The notes: a model not told the origin generated them from the sequence alone. A stretch of DNA of 64,000 bases from Cognatundibacterium aquatile (GCF_014699135.1 NZ_JACOFT010000006.1:1-64000), one strand, 5' to 3'. Positions 6,121 to 16,285 are shown, counted from the first letter of the stretch. Translations and numbers: made by a program.

Positions 6121-7872
6121 CTACGCGCTCTGATATTTGAGTACATACGCTTTGACTGAGCCGAAAGTTGGGAGCCGGATGTTTTGCGACGGCTGGCCAC
6201 TATCAGCAGGGATCAGGATACCGGCTTTGATCAAAACTTTTTTCACCAGCTTTTCGTCTTTGTCTCGGCAGATTTCATTGCGAAAGACTTCAGGCAACAC
6301 AATAAATTCTCTGATGTTGTCTGACGTGGTTCTGAAGAATCCGGCGCGATGCGGAACCCGTTGTTCGTCGGTGACGCGGATATCTTCAAACCGGCTTGCA
6401 CCATGAGTTTCAAAGAATGATCTGACTTGCGCAAGAATCGCACGTTCTTCACGATTGCCGTTGCCGCCGAAATTCTCCAGCCATGATGTAAAGCAGATTT
6501 TTGCTGCTGCCGTTACATCGCCAATACTCCAGCCCGTCAGTCCATATTCGGTCGCCAGTTCACCCGCGACCGCGACCAATGCAAAGCGCCGCGCTACCCG
6601 CTCAACTTGGCCTGCTGATCCATTGGGAACCACCTGACGTATAAACAAATTGATTCGGTCGTTCACGTCTCTATGTAGCTGATCACGGTTGGCAGTGAGT
6701 TGTTCTAACCACGCCTGACCAGCAACACCAAAATACTGCGATGTCCTGTCTTTGATTTCCTTGGCAAATTCAGCAGGACTGGAACGGCCATGCAAGGTTT
6801 CAAATATCCCCATCTCTCGCCCGGCATCGGCTTCGATATCCGCCAGTCGGATTTCTTGCCCCGCCGTTGATTTCTTTCCGGCTCGTGCCATGATTGCGCT
6901 TAACGGTTCTTCACCAGAACTCAAAAAGATCAACCGCCACTTTTGCGCAGGCTTGGCAACACCATTACGGCTTGCTCTGGTTTTGCCTTGGCCGTTCGCC
7001 AACAGGTAAGCCGTATCGCCTGCAACGGTGGGATCAACTTGTCCGATTTCGTCTAAGATCAATAAGCCGTCATTGTGCAGTGCTGCCAGTCCTTCCATAC
7101 CGTTCAATGTAGAGCGCCACAGGCAGATGTACTTGACAGGTTTCCCCCAAACGGATGCGGCCATGGTGAGTGCAGTGGATTTGCCGGACGACGACATACC
7201 ACGCAAATGGAATCCGCCGGAATCTTCATTAGCGATTTCTGCCAAAGCACCTGCAAATGCGCTGGAGATTGCAAACATCAGCCTTGAATTCCCTTGCGCT
7301 AAAGCGCCAACTGAATTACGCCATTCTGTGATGGTTCCCGATGTTGAAAACGCTGGCTCAACGGATTGTGTATTCTGGAACACCATGATTTCATCTGATT
7401 TTCCAATGGCTCCCGCAGGGGTAACAAAGACATTGCCATGCCATCCTAAGCGCTGCACACATAACGCTCTGGCTTTGATATTGGCGACTTTAATATAAGC
7501 CGATAGCAGCGCCCGTTCGGTTTGATTGGGTGAGATATGCAAGCCTCGATTCGCTAATTCCCGCCGCACTTCTGCGCCGTCGCCTTCTAAGTTATCGAGT
7601 GGCATCGCCCATTGGTGTATCTGATCGTCGTCATCTTTCCATTCGAGCAAACGCCCCCATTCACTGCTTCTTTCGTCGCGTGTTTTGGCGATCACGTAAA
7701 GCGGAGCGCAAATCCAGCGGGGCTTTTGCTCATTGCCGTCTTTATCCGTTCCAAAAAAGAAAACCCCTTTGGAAGATACTTCGAATTGTCCGCCACCATA
7801 TTTAAAGCGATTCACCGCCTCTTGCTGAACTGGCTCTGATACGTCTGCAACACATTCATCATCGATTTGCAT
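6121..7872 (-). CDS. DUF927-domain helicase-like replication protein of the island
   Basis: The 583-residue product matches DUF927 proteins of phages, plasmids and integrative elements. It has a Walker A motif GMSSSGKST, followed by WRSTLNGMEGLAALHNDGLLILDEIGQ (two adjacent segments: the sensor loop and Walker B), then an AAA+-like region and a C-terminal winged-helix-like tail. No primase or toprim motif is seen. The open frame extends to 8088, but that part overlaps the AlpA gene in another frame. The ATG at 7872 has GAGGGG 7 bases upstream and starts 10 bases after the AlpA stop, so it is chosen. The position between alpA and a repeat-rich region suggests it replicates the excised element (inference). 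Confidence 0.8.
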   Translation of the reverse strand: MQIDDECVADVSEPVQQEAVNRFKYGGGQFEVSSKGVFFFGTDKDGNEQKPRWICAPLYVIAKTRDERSSEWGRLLEWKDDDDQIHQWAMPLDNLEGDGAEVRRELANRGLHISPNQTERALLSAYIKVANIKARALCVQRLGWHGNVFVTPAGAIGKSDEIMVFQNTQSVEPAFSTSGTITEWRNSVGALAQGNSRLMFAISSAFAGALAEIANEDSGGFHLRGMSSSGKSTALTMAASVWGKPVKYICLWRSTLNGMEGLAALHNDGLLILDEIGQVDPTVAGDTAYLLANGQGKTRASRNGVAKPAQKWRLIFLSSGEEPLSAIMARAGKKSTAGQEIRLADIEADAGREMGIFETLHGRSSPAEFAKEIKDRTSQYFGVAGQAWLEQLTANRDQLHRDVNDRINLFIRQVVPNGSAGQVERVARRFALVAVAGELATEYGLTGWSIGDVTAAAKICFTSWLENFGGNGNREERAILAQVRSFFETHGASRFEDIRVTDEQRVPHRAGFFRTTSDNIREFIVLPEVFRNEICRDKDEKLVKKVLIKAGILIPADSGQPSQNIRLPTFGSVKAYVLKYQSA

Positions 7873-7882
7873 AAATCGCCCC

Positions 7883-8134
7883 TCAGATGTTTTTGAAGGC
7901 GCTGGAGCGTGCTTCTTCCAGTTTGACGACCAAGGCGCGAATGCTCTGATCGTCAAATCCGGCAATACGTGCCTGAAGGAGTGCCGCCACTTCGTTGGAA
8001 GGCCAGCCAATCGCCCGTAAGCCGAGCTTGACGGGTTTTGTCCATAAGCCTTGCTTGATGCGCAGATAAATGGTGGAGCGGGATGCACCGGATTCGGCTT
8101 TGACTGCCGGAAGTCTTAGAATAGTTTGAACCAT
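7883..8134 (-). CDS. AlpA-family transcriptional regulator / excisionase-like protein
   Basis: The small basic protein begins MVQTILRLPAVKAESGASRSTIYLRIKQG. The LPAV-x-x-x-x-G-x-SRSTIY-x-x-x-x-x-G helix-turn-helix is characteristic of AlpA proteins of P4-like elements. These switch on the integrase or act as excisionase-like factors. An upstream in-frame ATG at 8164 would add ten residues, but the ATG at 8134 has AAAGGGG 8 bases before it and matches the usual AlpA length. A perfect 18-bp palindrome lies about 70 bp upstream and may be its own operator. The stop is 10 bases before the DUF927 start, so the two form an operon. Confidence 0.85.
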   Translation of the reverse strand: MVQTILRLPAVKAESGASRSTIYLRIKQGLWTKPVKLGLRAIGWPSNEVAALLQARIAGFDDQSIRALVVKLEEARSSAFKNI

Positions 8135-8199
8135 GTTAGTACCCCTTTGGGCGTTGTTGAACATGGAGCCATTACACCTTTTGACGGACAGCGCGAATA

Positions 8200-8217
8200 G
8201 GCGCAGTTAACTGCGCC
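8200..8217. promoter_or_regulatory. 18-bp perfect palindrome upstream of alpA
   Basis: GGCGCAGTTAACTGCGCC is its own reverse complement. It lies 66-83 bp before the alpA start and just after the unknown 201-residue gene, with no T-run. This suggests an operator for AlpA or another element regulator rather than a terminator. Confidence 0.5.
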
Positions 8218-8277
8218 CATTCCTCACAAATTAGCCTTAAACCCGCGCCGGTATTGGGTTTTAGTGGATGCTGTTAA

Positions 8278-8883
8278 CTATTTTCTTGGGCCGGTCGAGA
8301 GGCCATCCACGCGGAGTATCGTCGCCATCACTGATGCTGTTCGATTTGCAACACCTTTCTTAACCAGCCAGTCGACCACTTCCTTATTGGTGGGGGCCGT
8401 CGTCGGATCAGCAGGGTCGTAATTCTTCCAAAACCGATTCGCTGCTGCTGCCAAATGACGCAATAGCTTGGTTTCATAAGTAGACCCCCACGGCCATTCT
8501 CTGGACAGGGGTGCTGCCGCCTGATCTTGCCAAGGGAAGGACTCCGGCAGCGGATAACGCATGGATTTCAGCCATGCGCCGAACTTAGCGAGTTCTATTT
8601 CGCTTTCTTCTGATCCGTCTTTGCTATACGCAATCGGCTTTAACAGCGGATTACCAAGATTCACTTTGGCTTGATCGAGCAGATCGTTAAATTGCGTTGG
8701 CGTTCGCGCAAATACCTTGTCCAGATTGGGCAATCCGAAATTCGTGAATTGAAACGGATCAAGATTGCAGGCCAATGCGACTGCCTGCCAGAGCCTTGCT
8801 TGTTTTTGCTGTGACCAATACTCCCAGCTTGGCTCTTGAAGAGTGAAGAACGTCGTTTCGTTAGGGATATTGGGAGTCGTCAT
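8278..8883 (-). CDS. Uncharacterised protein of P4-like islands
   Basis: The 201-residue soluble protein is not assigned to a named family. It is tryptophan-rich in the first half (EPSWEYWSQQKQARLWQAVALACNL in two parts) and ends with a helical segment, TNKEVVDWLVKKGVANRTASVMATILR, that looks like a DNA-binding or adaptor domain. Proteins of similar size and layout often sit between the integrase and alpA in proteobacterial islands. It starts 9 bases after the integrase stop and is followed by 143 bp containing the alpA palindrome, so it is likely co-transcribed with the integrase. Function unknown. Confidence 0.7.
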   Translation of the reverse strand: MTTPNIPNETTFFTLQEPSWEYWSQQKQARLWQAVALACNLDPFQFTNFGLPNLDKVFARTPTQFNDLLDQAKVNLGNPLLKPIAYSKDGSEESEIELAKFGAWLKSMRYPLPESFPWQDQAAAPLSREWPWGSTYETKLLRHLAAAANRFWKNYDPADPTTAPTNKEVVDWLVKKGVANRTASVMATILRVDGLSTGPRK

Positions 8884-8892
8884 CTTGTCAGC

Positions 8893-10158
8893 TCAGGCGG
8901 CGTGTTGAGTGAATTTGGGCGGAACTATTTTATTGGCTGCAATTTGGTCGATGTAATCCGCCCAGTCTTGCATCATCTTTTTGCGCTCCTCCAAGAAGAT
9001 GGCGCGGTCGTAGGCGCTGGCGATTTTGTCTTTCTGCGCATGAGCTAATTGCCTGTCCACGACTTCATGCCGATACCCTAATTGCTCTTTGATGGTACTC
9101 ATGGCTAAGGCTCTGAAGCCATGGCCTGTCATCTTATTCTGATAGCCCATGCGCCGTAAGGCCATCAGGATTGCGCCATTGCTCATGGGTTTTTCGTGGT
9201 CGCGCTGGTTCGGGAATAAATACACACCGCCACCTGTCAGCGTATGCAGTTCGCGTAATAGCTCCAAGGCTTGGCGGGATAAACAAACATGATGATTGGT
9301 TTTATCGGGGTTAATGGTCAGTTTGCCGCGCTTCATGCGTTGCCAAGGAATGATCCATTCGCCTTTTTCCAGATCGATTTCGCTCCATGGCGTGGTAATT
9401 AATTCGCTGGTACGCACAAATAACAGCATCATCAAACGCAAGGCAATGCGGGTCGGTTTAAACAGTCGCGCATCGTTTTGATTCATCGCTGCCAGAAACG
9501 CCGGTAATTCATCCGTGGAAATGGCCGCAAAATGTCCGGCCTTCACAGGTTTCAGTACATCTTTTAAATCTTGCGCCGGATTACGGTTTTCTATGCCTTG
9601 CTGATTCGCGTAGCTAAAGATACGGGCGCAAGTGGCTTTCAGGCGGTGGGCGATCTCGACGGCACCACGCGCTTCAACCTTGCGTAAGGCGGCAATCATT
9701 TGCTGGTGGGTAATCGATGCAATGGGCATGGAGCCAATTTGCGGGAAGATATCAATCTCAAGACGACGCAAGGTATCTTTTGCGGTACTGCCGCGCCATG
9801 TCGGAATTTTATTGGTATGCCATTCCCGCGCTAACTTCTCAAACGTGTTATTCGCGTTCTCAGAACGTGCCGCTTTATCGTTATCGCGGGCTTCGGCGGG
9901 ATCAATGCCGCTATTGAGTAGTTTCTTTGCGGCGGTGCGTTTTTCTCGGGCTTCCAGTAAGCTGGTTTCCGGATATTGCCCAAACGTTAAGCGATTTTTC
10001 TTGCCACTGGCTTGCACGAAGTTCATGCGCCACGTTCGTGTGCCGGACGGCATCACCTCCAGATACATCCCGCCGCCATCCGATAACTTATAAGGTTTGT
10101 CTTTAGGTTTCGCGTTGCGAACCTGCACATCCGTCAGAGGAGTCGCTAATTTGGGCAT
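8893..10158 (-). CDS. int: P4-type tyrosine recombinase (site-specific integrase)
   Basis: The 421-residue product has the DUF4102 arm-binding domain at its start (LTDVQVRNAKPKDKPYKLSD, GGGMYLEV) and a SAM-like core-binding domain. The C-terminal catalytic domain shows the expected residues: Arg in FVRTSEL, the GHGFR box, His in RQLAHAQ and the nucleophile Tyr in SAYDRA. P4-type integrases insert elements at tRNA 3' ends. The gene lies 165 bp from the 3' end of tRNA-Ser(CGA), reading away from it. CATGGCTCY repeats crowd its start region. Nothing suggests damage, so it is probably functional. Confidence 0.95.
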   Translation of the reverse strand: MPKLATPLTDVQVRNAKPKDKPYKLSDGGGMYLEVMPSGTRTWRMNFVQASGKKNRLTFGQYPETSLLEAREKRTAAKKLLNSGIDPAEARDNDKAARSENANNTFEKLAREWHTNKIPTWRGSTAKDTLRRLEIDIFPQIGSMPIASITHQQMIAALRKVEARGAVEIAHRLKATCARIFSYANQQGIENRNPAQDLKDVLKPVKAGHFAAISTDELPAFLAAMNQNDARLFKPTRIALRLMMLLFVRTSELITTPWSEIDLEKGEWIIPWQRMKRGKLTINPDKTNHHVCLSRQALELLRELHTLTGGGVYLFPNQRDHEKPMSNGAILMALRRMGYQNKMTGHGFRALAMSTIKEQLGYRHEVVDRQLAHAQKDKIASAYDRAIFLEERKKMMQDWADYIDQIAANKIVPPKFTQHAA

Positions 10159-10188
10159 TTTGGAGCCATGGAAGTTAAGGGGTTACTT

Positions 10189-10209
10189 CATGGCTCTAAG
10201 GATGGCTCT
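10189..10209. repeat. Right pair of CATGGCTCT-type repeats (possible integrase arm sites)
   Basis: CATGGCTCT at 10189-10197 and GATGGCTCT at 10201-10209 keep the 12-bp period of the left pair at 1425-1445. A reversed copy, GGAGCCATG, lies at 10162-10170 just before the integrase start. Confidence 0.55.
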
Positions 10210-10253
10210 AAAAACTTAGGATGTCAATGAACACTAAAAACGCTTAATAAACA

Positions 10254-10291
10254 AAAAACCCGCATCAGCACTGGGCTAGAAGCGGGTTTTT
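10254..10291 (-). terminator. Intrinsic terminator after tRNA-Ser
   Basis: AAAAACCCGC and GCGGGTTTTT form a 10-bp stem around an 18-base loop, 32 bp past the tRNA 3' end in its direction of transcription. A and T runs on both sides would let it work both ways. Confidence 0.7.
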
Positions 10292-10322
10292 GAACATCTT
10301 TGAATCTTAAAATACTGAATTT

Positions 10323-10412
10323 TGGCGGAGAGGGGGGGATTCGAACCCCCGATACCTGTTACAGTACGCCTGATTTCGAGTCAGGTACATTCAACCACTC
10401 TGCCACCTCTCC
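10323..10412 (-). tRNA. tRNA-Ser(CGA)
   Basis: The 90-base gene reads on the minus strand GGAGAGGTGGCAGAGTGG at the 5' end. The anticodon stem CCTGA/TCAGG encloses loop CTCGAAA (anticodon CGA). A long variable arm typical of serine tRNAs follows, then a GGTTCGAAT T-loop and an encoded CCA. Its 3' end faces the integrase, making it the likely insertion site of the island. Confidence 0.95.
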
Positions 10413-10643
10413 GGCTTGGTTGTTCGCTATAAAACGAAGCCGCCGATTATAGCAAAGAAATCTTTGCTTTCCTAGCAAAGTGCGATTCGATCATGCACCC
10501 ATTCGATGGAGCTGATGTTAATTTATTCCCTAAAGGCAATAATGACACGCGCTTGTCATATCAACTATTTATATTGTTGCTATTGATTGTTTTTGCGTCT
10601 GCAGCCTGAAAAGCCAGCGGCGCGTTTTTGGGAAAGTCGCCGA

Positions 10644-12509
10644 ATGAACAGCGCAGCGTCTGAGGAAAGAATGGCCATCGTGCATCAGCACCTGGCAACC
10701 GCCAATATTGCAGCTGGTGTGACGACGGATGATGCCGATGCGATGACTCTGGCGCATTTGCAGCGCATCATCGAACAACGCTCGCTGACGGCGCGTTTCC
10801 AGCCTATCGTTGAAATGCAGAATGGCGATATTCTGGGTTACGAAGGCTTGATACGCGGCCCGTCTGACAGCCCACTGCATTCACCGATTAATTTATTTAA
10901 AGCCGCATCGGCGCACAATTTAACGGTTGTGGTTGAACATCTGTGCCGCAAAATCGTGCTGGAAGAATTTTTCGTACAGAATCTGCCGGGCAAGCTGTTT
11001 CTGAATGTCAGCCCGGAATGCCTGATCCAGCGCGATGTGCGCTATGGTGAAACGCTGGATTACATTCATCAGTTGGGCGTGAATCCAGACCGCGTCATCA
11101 TCGAGCTGACCGAATATCAGCCGACGCATGATTACGCTTTGCTGTCGGAGGCGGTGATTCATTATCGCAGCATGGGTTTTGAAATTGCGATTGATGATCT
11201 GGGCGAGGGCTTTTCGAGTCTGCGCTTGTGGTCAGAATTAAAGCCGGATTACGTAAAAATCGATATGCACTTTATCCAGGGCATCGATCATGATCCGGTG
11301 AAGGCGCAGTTTGTCCGCTCGATACAAAGCATTGCAGAGAAATCGGCAACACGGGTCATTGCCGAGGGCATAGAAACGCATGCGGAATTGCTGATGGTGC
11401 GCGATATCGGCGTGGCTTGTGGTCAGGGCTATCACATCGCCCGCCCTCACCCGACGCCGAGCAAGGCAATTCCGGCAGAGGTGGCCAAGGCGCTGGTATC
11501 GCATCATCAGCAACTGTCGCGCCGGGCATCTGGTTTCTTTGAGCAAACCGCGGCAGTCGAAAAGATTCTGAAAGAAACGCCATCGATACCATCTAGCATG
11601 CTGAATAATCAGGTCGATGATATTTTTCTGCAAAACCCGAAGTTACAGATGATACCGGTGGTCGATCAGGGCACGCCGATCGGCATCATCAATCGCTATC
11701 ACATGATTGACCGTTTTGCGCGCCCGTATCAGCGCGAGTTGTACGGCAAAAAATCCTGCAAGGTGTTTATGGACCCGCACCCGGTGGTGGTCGATAAAAA
11801 CACCAGTATGCAGGATGTCAGCCATATCATTGTCGAAGCCAATCCTGAGCATCTGATCAACGGCATCATCATTACCGATCAGGGGCAATATCTGGGCATT
11901 TGTACCGGGCCGGATCTGATGCGCGAAATCACGCAAATGCAGATTACCGCCGCACGTTATGCGAATCCGCTGACGCAGTTACCCGGCAACGTGCCGATTA
12001 ACGAACACATTGATCAGCTGCTGCAAAAACAGCAAAGGTTCAGCGCCTGTTATTGCGATCTCGATCATTTCAAGCCGTTTAATGACGTGTATGGTTACCG
12101 GCGCGGCGACGATATTATTCAGATGACGGGCGATGTGCTGAAACGGCATTGCGATTCGCAGATGGATTTTATCGGTCACATCGGCGGCGATGATTTTATT
12201 ATTCTGTTTCGCAGCGATGACTGGGAGCAGCGTTGCAGCGATATTCTGGAAAGCTTTGCAACCGAGATTCAGGATTTTTATAACAATGAAGACCGCGAAC
12301 GCGGTGGCTATCTGAGCGAAGACCGGCAAGGAAAAAAAGTGTTTTATCCGTTGGTGAGTCTGTCACTGGGCGTGGTCAAATCCAGCCCGAATCAGTTTTA
12401 TTCGCACCATCAGATTTCGATTGCGGCTTCTGAAGCGAAGAAACAGGCGAAGAAAATTCACGGCAACAGCTTGTTTGTCGATCGCCGCTCAGAAATGAAA
12501 CAGGCATAA
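10644..12509 (+). CDS. EAL-CBS-CBS-GGDEF cyclic-di-GMP signalling protein
   Basis: The N-terminal EAL phosphodiesterase domain carries the catalytic set: EGLIRGP as the EAL motif, LFLNVSP, ELTE, IDDLGEGFSSL, DYVKID, AEGIET and GQGYHIARP. A central pair of CBS domains (about residues 290-420, including HPVVVDKNTSMQDVSHII) probably binds a nucleotide ligand. A C-terminal GGDEF domain has GGDDF in the active loop. The RxxD inhibitory site before that loop is missing (SQMD instead). The frame can be extended to a TTG at 10587, but the ATG at 10644 has GGGAAAG 7 bases upstream. No transmembrane segments are present, so it is cytoplasmic. It is a single-gene unit closed by its own terminator. The sequence favours phosphodiesterase activity; whether GGDDF makes c-di-GMP is uncertain. 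Confidence 0.88.
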   Translation: MNSAASEERMAIVHQHLATANIAAGVTTDDADAMTLAHLQRIIEQRSLTARFQPIVEMQNGDILGYEGLIRGPSDSPLHSPINLFKAASAHNLTVVVEHLCRKIVLEEFFVQNLPGKLFLNVSPECLIQRDVRYGETLDYIHQLGVNPDRVIIELTEYQPTHDYALLSEAVIHYRSMGFEIAIDDLGEGFSSLRLWSELKPDYVKIDMHFIQGIDHDPVKAQFVRSIQSIAEKSATRVIAEGIETHAELLMVRDIGVACGQGYHIARPHPTPSKAIPAEVAKALVSHHQQLSRRASGFFEQTAAVEKILKETPSIPSSMLNNQVDDIFLQNPKLQMIPVVDQGTPIGIINRYHMIDRFARPYQRELYGKKSCKVFMDPHPVVVDKNTSMQDVSHIIVEANPEHLINGIIITDQGQYLGICTGPDLMREITQMQITAARYANPLTQLPGNVPINEHIDQLLQKQQRFSACYCDLDHFKPFNDVYGYRRGDDIIQMTGDVLKRHCDSQMDFIGHIGGDDFIILFRSDDWEQRCSDILESFATEIQDFYNNEDRERGGYLSEDRQGKKVFYPLVSLSLGVVKSSPNQFYSHHQISIAASEAKKQAKKIHGNSLFVDRRSEMKQA

Positions 12510-12510
12510 A

Positions 12511-12551
12511 AAAATCCCGCGTCTTTGCATTCGACGCGGGACTTTTTTTTC
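12511..12551. terminator. Bidirectional terminator between the EAL/GGDEF gene and serS
   Basis: TCCCGCGTC and GACGCGGGA form a 9-bp stem, with an A-run before it and eight Ts after it. It serves the two convergent genes. Confidence 0.85.
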
Positions 12552-12586
12552 AAGATCAGCTCAGTTCATCAGCCATCTCGGCTTCA

Positions 12587-14209
<1,623 letters not shown>

Positions 14210-15514
14210 TTAAACACCGTCCGCCTCATCATCCAGCCGCCGCAAATACGCCAGCTTTTCTGCAATTTTGATTTCCAGTCCGCGCGGTACCGGGTGATAC
14301 CAGGATTCGCCCTCCAAGCCTTCCGGCAAATAAGTTTCGCCAGCGGCATACGCATCCGGCTCATCGTGGGCATAGCGATACAGTTTGCCGTAACCGAGCT
14401 GCTTCATTAACTTGGTCGGCGCATTCCGCAAATGTTCAGGCACGACGCGCGATTTATCTTTCGCCACCAACGCCCGCACCGCGTTATAGGCTTTATAAAC
14501 TGCATTCGATTTCGCCGCACAAGCAAGGTAAATCACCGCCTCCGCCAGCGCTAACTCGCCTTCTGGCGAACCCAGACGTTCATAGGTTTCAGCTGCATCC
14601 AGACAAATACGCAAAGCACGCGGATCAGCCAGACCGATATCTTCCGACGCCATACGAACGATGCGGCGCGCCATGTAGCGCGGATCAGCGCCACCATCGA
14701 GCATGCGCACCAGCCAGTAGAGCGCAGCATCAGGATTCGATCCACGCACGGATTTATGTAAGGCAGAAATCTGATCGTAAAACGCATCGCCGCCTTTATC
14801 AAAGCGCCGCAAAGCGTCGCCCAGACATTCACTGAGTAAAGCAGGATCAACGACAGTTAAATGTTTGGCAGTCGCGGCATGCGCGACGATATCGAGGTTA
14901 TTCAATAATTTACGTCCGTCGCCATCGGCGCTCGACACCAGACTGGCTCTGGCTTCCGGCAGGATCTGCAAACCATCAAGCTGACGCTCACAAGCGCGAT
15001 CCACCATCAGCGCAAGATCATCATCCGTCAGCGATTTCAGCACATACACAGCGGCCCGCGACAGCAAGGCGCTATTGACTTCGAATGAAGGGTTTTCGGT
15101 CGTCGCGCCGATGAAGGTGAACAAGCCACTTTCCACATGCGGTAAAAAAGCGTCTTGCTGGCTCTTATTGAAACGATGCACTTCATCGACAAACAAGATG
15201 GTGCGGCGTTGCGAAGTTGCCTGCAGAATCTGCGCCCGTTCAACGGCTTCGCGAATATCTTTAATGCCAGATAAAACGGCCGACAAAGCAATAAACTCGC
15301 AGTGGAATGCATCTGCCATCAGGCGCGCCAGCGTGGTTTTCCCCACACCCGGCGGGCCCCACAAGATCATCGAATGTGGCTCGCCAGACTGAAACGCAAC
15401 GCGTAGCGGTTTACCCTCGCCCAGAATATGCTGCTGACCAATCACATCATCCAGCGTCGCCGGACGCATGCGCTCGGCCAGCGGCGCGAGCTTCTTACGT
15501 GGTGCGTTCATCAT
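14210..15514 (-). CDS. rarA: Replication-associated recombination protein RarA (MgsA), AAA+ ATPase
   Basis: The 434-residue protein has the RarA/WRNIP1 layout. The N-terminal RMRPATLDDVIGQQHILG is shared with clamp-loader-like AAA+ proteins. Walker A is GPPGVGKTT, Walker B is FVDEVHRF, and sensor 1 lies in GATTENPSFE. The C-terminal tetramerisation domain includes DPALLSECLG and LVRMLDGGADPRYMARRIVR. RarA acts at stalled replication forks with RecA and SSB. It lies 43 bp after lolA in the ftsK-lolA-rarA-serS series and is probably co-transcribed. Confidence 0.96.
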   Translation of the reverse strand: MMNAPRKKLAPLAERMRPATLDDVIGQQHILGEGKPLRVAFQSGEPHSMILWGPPGVGKTTLARLMADAFHCEFIALSAVLSGIKDIREAVERAQILQATSQRRTILFVDEVHRFNKSQQDAFLPHVESGLFTFIGATTENPSFEVNSALLSRAAVYVLKSLTDDDLALMVDRACERQLDGLQILPEARASLVSSADGDGRKLLNNLDIVAHAATAKHLTVVDPALLSECLGDALRRFDKGGDAFYDQISALHKSVRGSNPDAALYWLVRMLDGGADPRYMARRIVRMASEDIGLADPRALRICLDAAETYERLGSPEGELALAEAVIYLACAAKSNAVYKAYNAVRALVAKDKSRVVPEHLRNAPTKLMKQLGYGKLYRYAHDEPDAYAAGETYLPEGLEGESWYHPVPRGLEIKIAEKLAYLRRLDDEADGV

Positions 15515-15557
15515 GCAATCACATCTGCCATCTCATTTGCCAACTCAATTTCCATCA

Positions 15558-16232
15558 TTATTGGCGGAACACATCTGCCCCGGCAGGGACGACGAATTTG
15601 AACTGATCCGCTTTCAAAGCAGGATTTTTTTCCATGCTTTTGAGCGTCACCAACGACACCTGACCAAACTGATCGCGCAATTCCAAAGCGTAAGGAACGC
15701 CGTCTTTCATGCCGATGCCGATATGATCGAACTGGCTGCCTTTGGTTTTCGCAGTTGCTTCCAGCCATTCCATGCCCTGCTTCGATGGCACATCTTTGAG
15801 TACGAAATTTTTATCCAGATCAGCAGCACCGGCGCTGCCAAACAGAATCGCTGCAGGGCTGGAACCCAAAGCATTGCCTAATTCTTTGATCGTGACCTGA
15901 TTTAAATCTTTATCAAAGATGAAGAGCTTTTCACCATCGGCCTGCAACACTTGCTCGTAAGGCTTTTGGTAAGTCCAGATGAATTTCCCGGGACGGGCGA
16001 AAACAAATGCGCCGCTGAAGGTCTTGGAGACTTTAGGGTTGCCATCCACCATTTTGATCTGCTGCTGAACGAATTCACCTTTGGCGCTTTTGGTGTTCGA
16101 GACAAAGGATTTGAATTGATCGACCGCGGACGCCATGGCGATTGCGGGTAACAGCGTGGTGGCAACAACACATGCCAGCAGACCGCGTACTATTTTACTT
16201 TGCTTCTTCACTGATTTTCCTTGATTACTCAT
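15558..16232 (-). CDS. lolA: Outer-membrane lipoprotein carrier protein LolA
   Basis: The 224-residue precursor has an N-terminal signal peptide (hydrophobic stretch about 16-34, cleavage near AMASA). The LolA beta-barrel half follows: VDQFKSFVSNTKSAKGEF, FARPGKFIWTYQKPYEQ and GEKLFIFDKDLNQVTIK. LolA shuttles lipoproteins across the periplasm from LolCDE to LolB. It lies 53 bp after ftsK, in the usual neighbourhood of this gene in beta- and gammaproteobacteria. Confidence 0.95.
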   Translation of the reverse strand: MSNQGKSVKKQSKIVRGLLACVVATTLLPAIAMASAVDQFKSFVSNTKSAKGEFVQQQIKMVDGNPKVSKTFSGAFVFARPGKFIWTYQKPYEQVLQADGEKLFIFDKDLNQVTIKELGNALGSSPAAILFGSAGAADLDKNFVLKDVPSKQGMEWLEATAKTKGSQFDHIGIGMKDGVPYALELRDQFGQVSLVTLKSMEKNPALKADQFKFVVPAGADVFRQ

Positions 16233-16285
16233 CTGTACTACTTATCATATCGACCGCCTGATCCGCCTGTCGCGGATATCCATGA

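Larger units (their letters stand above)
1425..10322. mobile_element. Integrative island next to tRNA-Ser(CGA), satellite-like, with helicase-DarT-ARH cargo
   Basis: A P4-type integrase lies beside the 3' end of a tRNA-Ser gene. Behind it, all on the same strand, come a small unknown, an AlpA regulator, a DUF927 replication-like protein, an origin-like repeat region and a three-gene cargo. CATGGCTCY repeat pairs mark both ends. The cargo is visibly more AT-rich than the flanking core genes. No capsid, packaging or conjugation genes are present, so if it moves it must rely on a helper or on simple integrase-driven transfer. The left limit is approximate, because no clean copy of the tRNA 3' end was found there. 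Confidence 0.7.

Noticed and set aside
7873-8088. N-terminal extension of the DUF927 protein
   Set aside because: It overlaps the AlpA gene in another frame and lacks DUF927 similarity; the ATG at 7872 has a good ribosome site.
10569-10880. 103-residue leftward open frame opposite the EAL domain gene
   Set aside because: It mirrors the coding region of a well-supported EAL domain and has no motif of its own.
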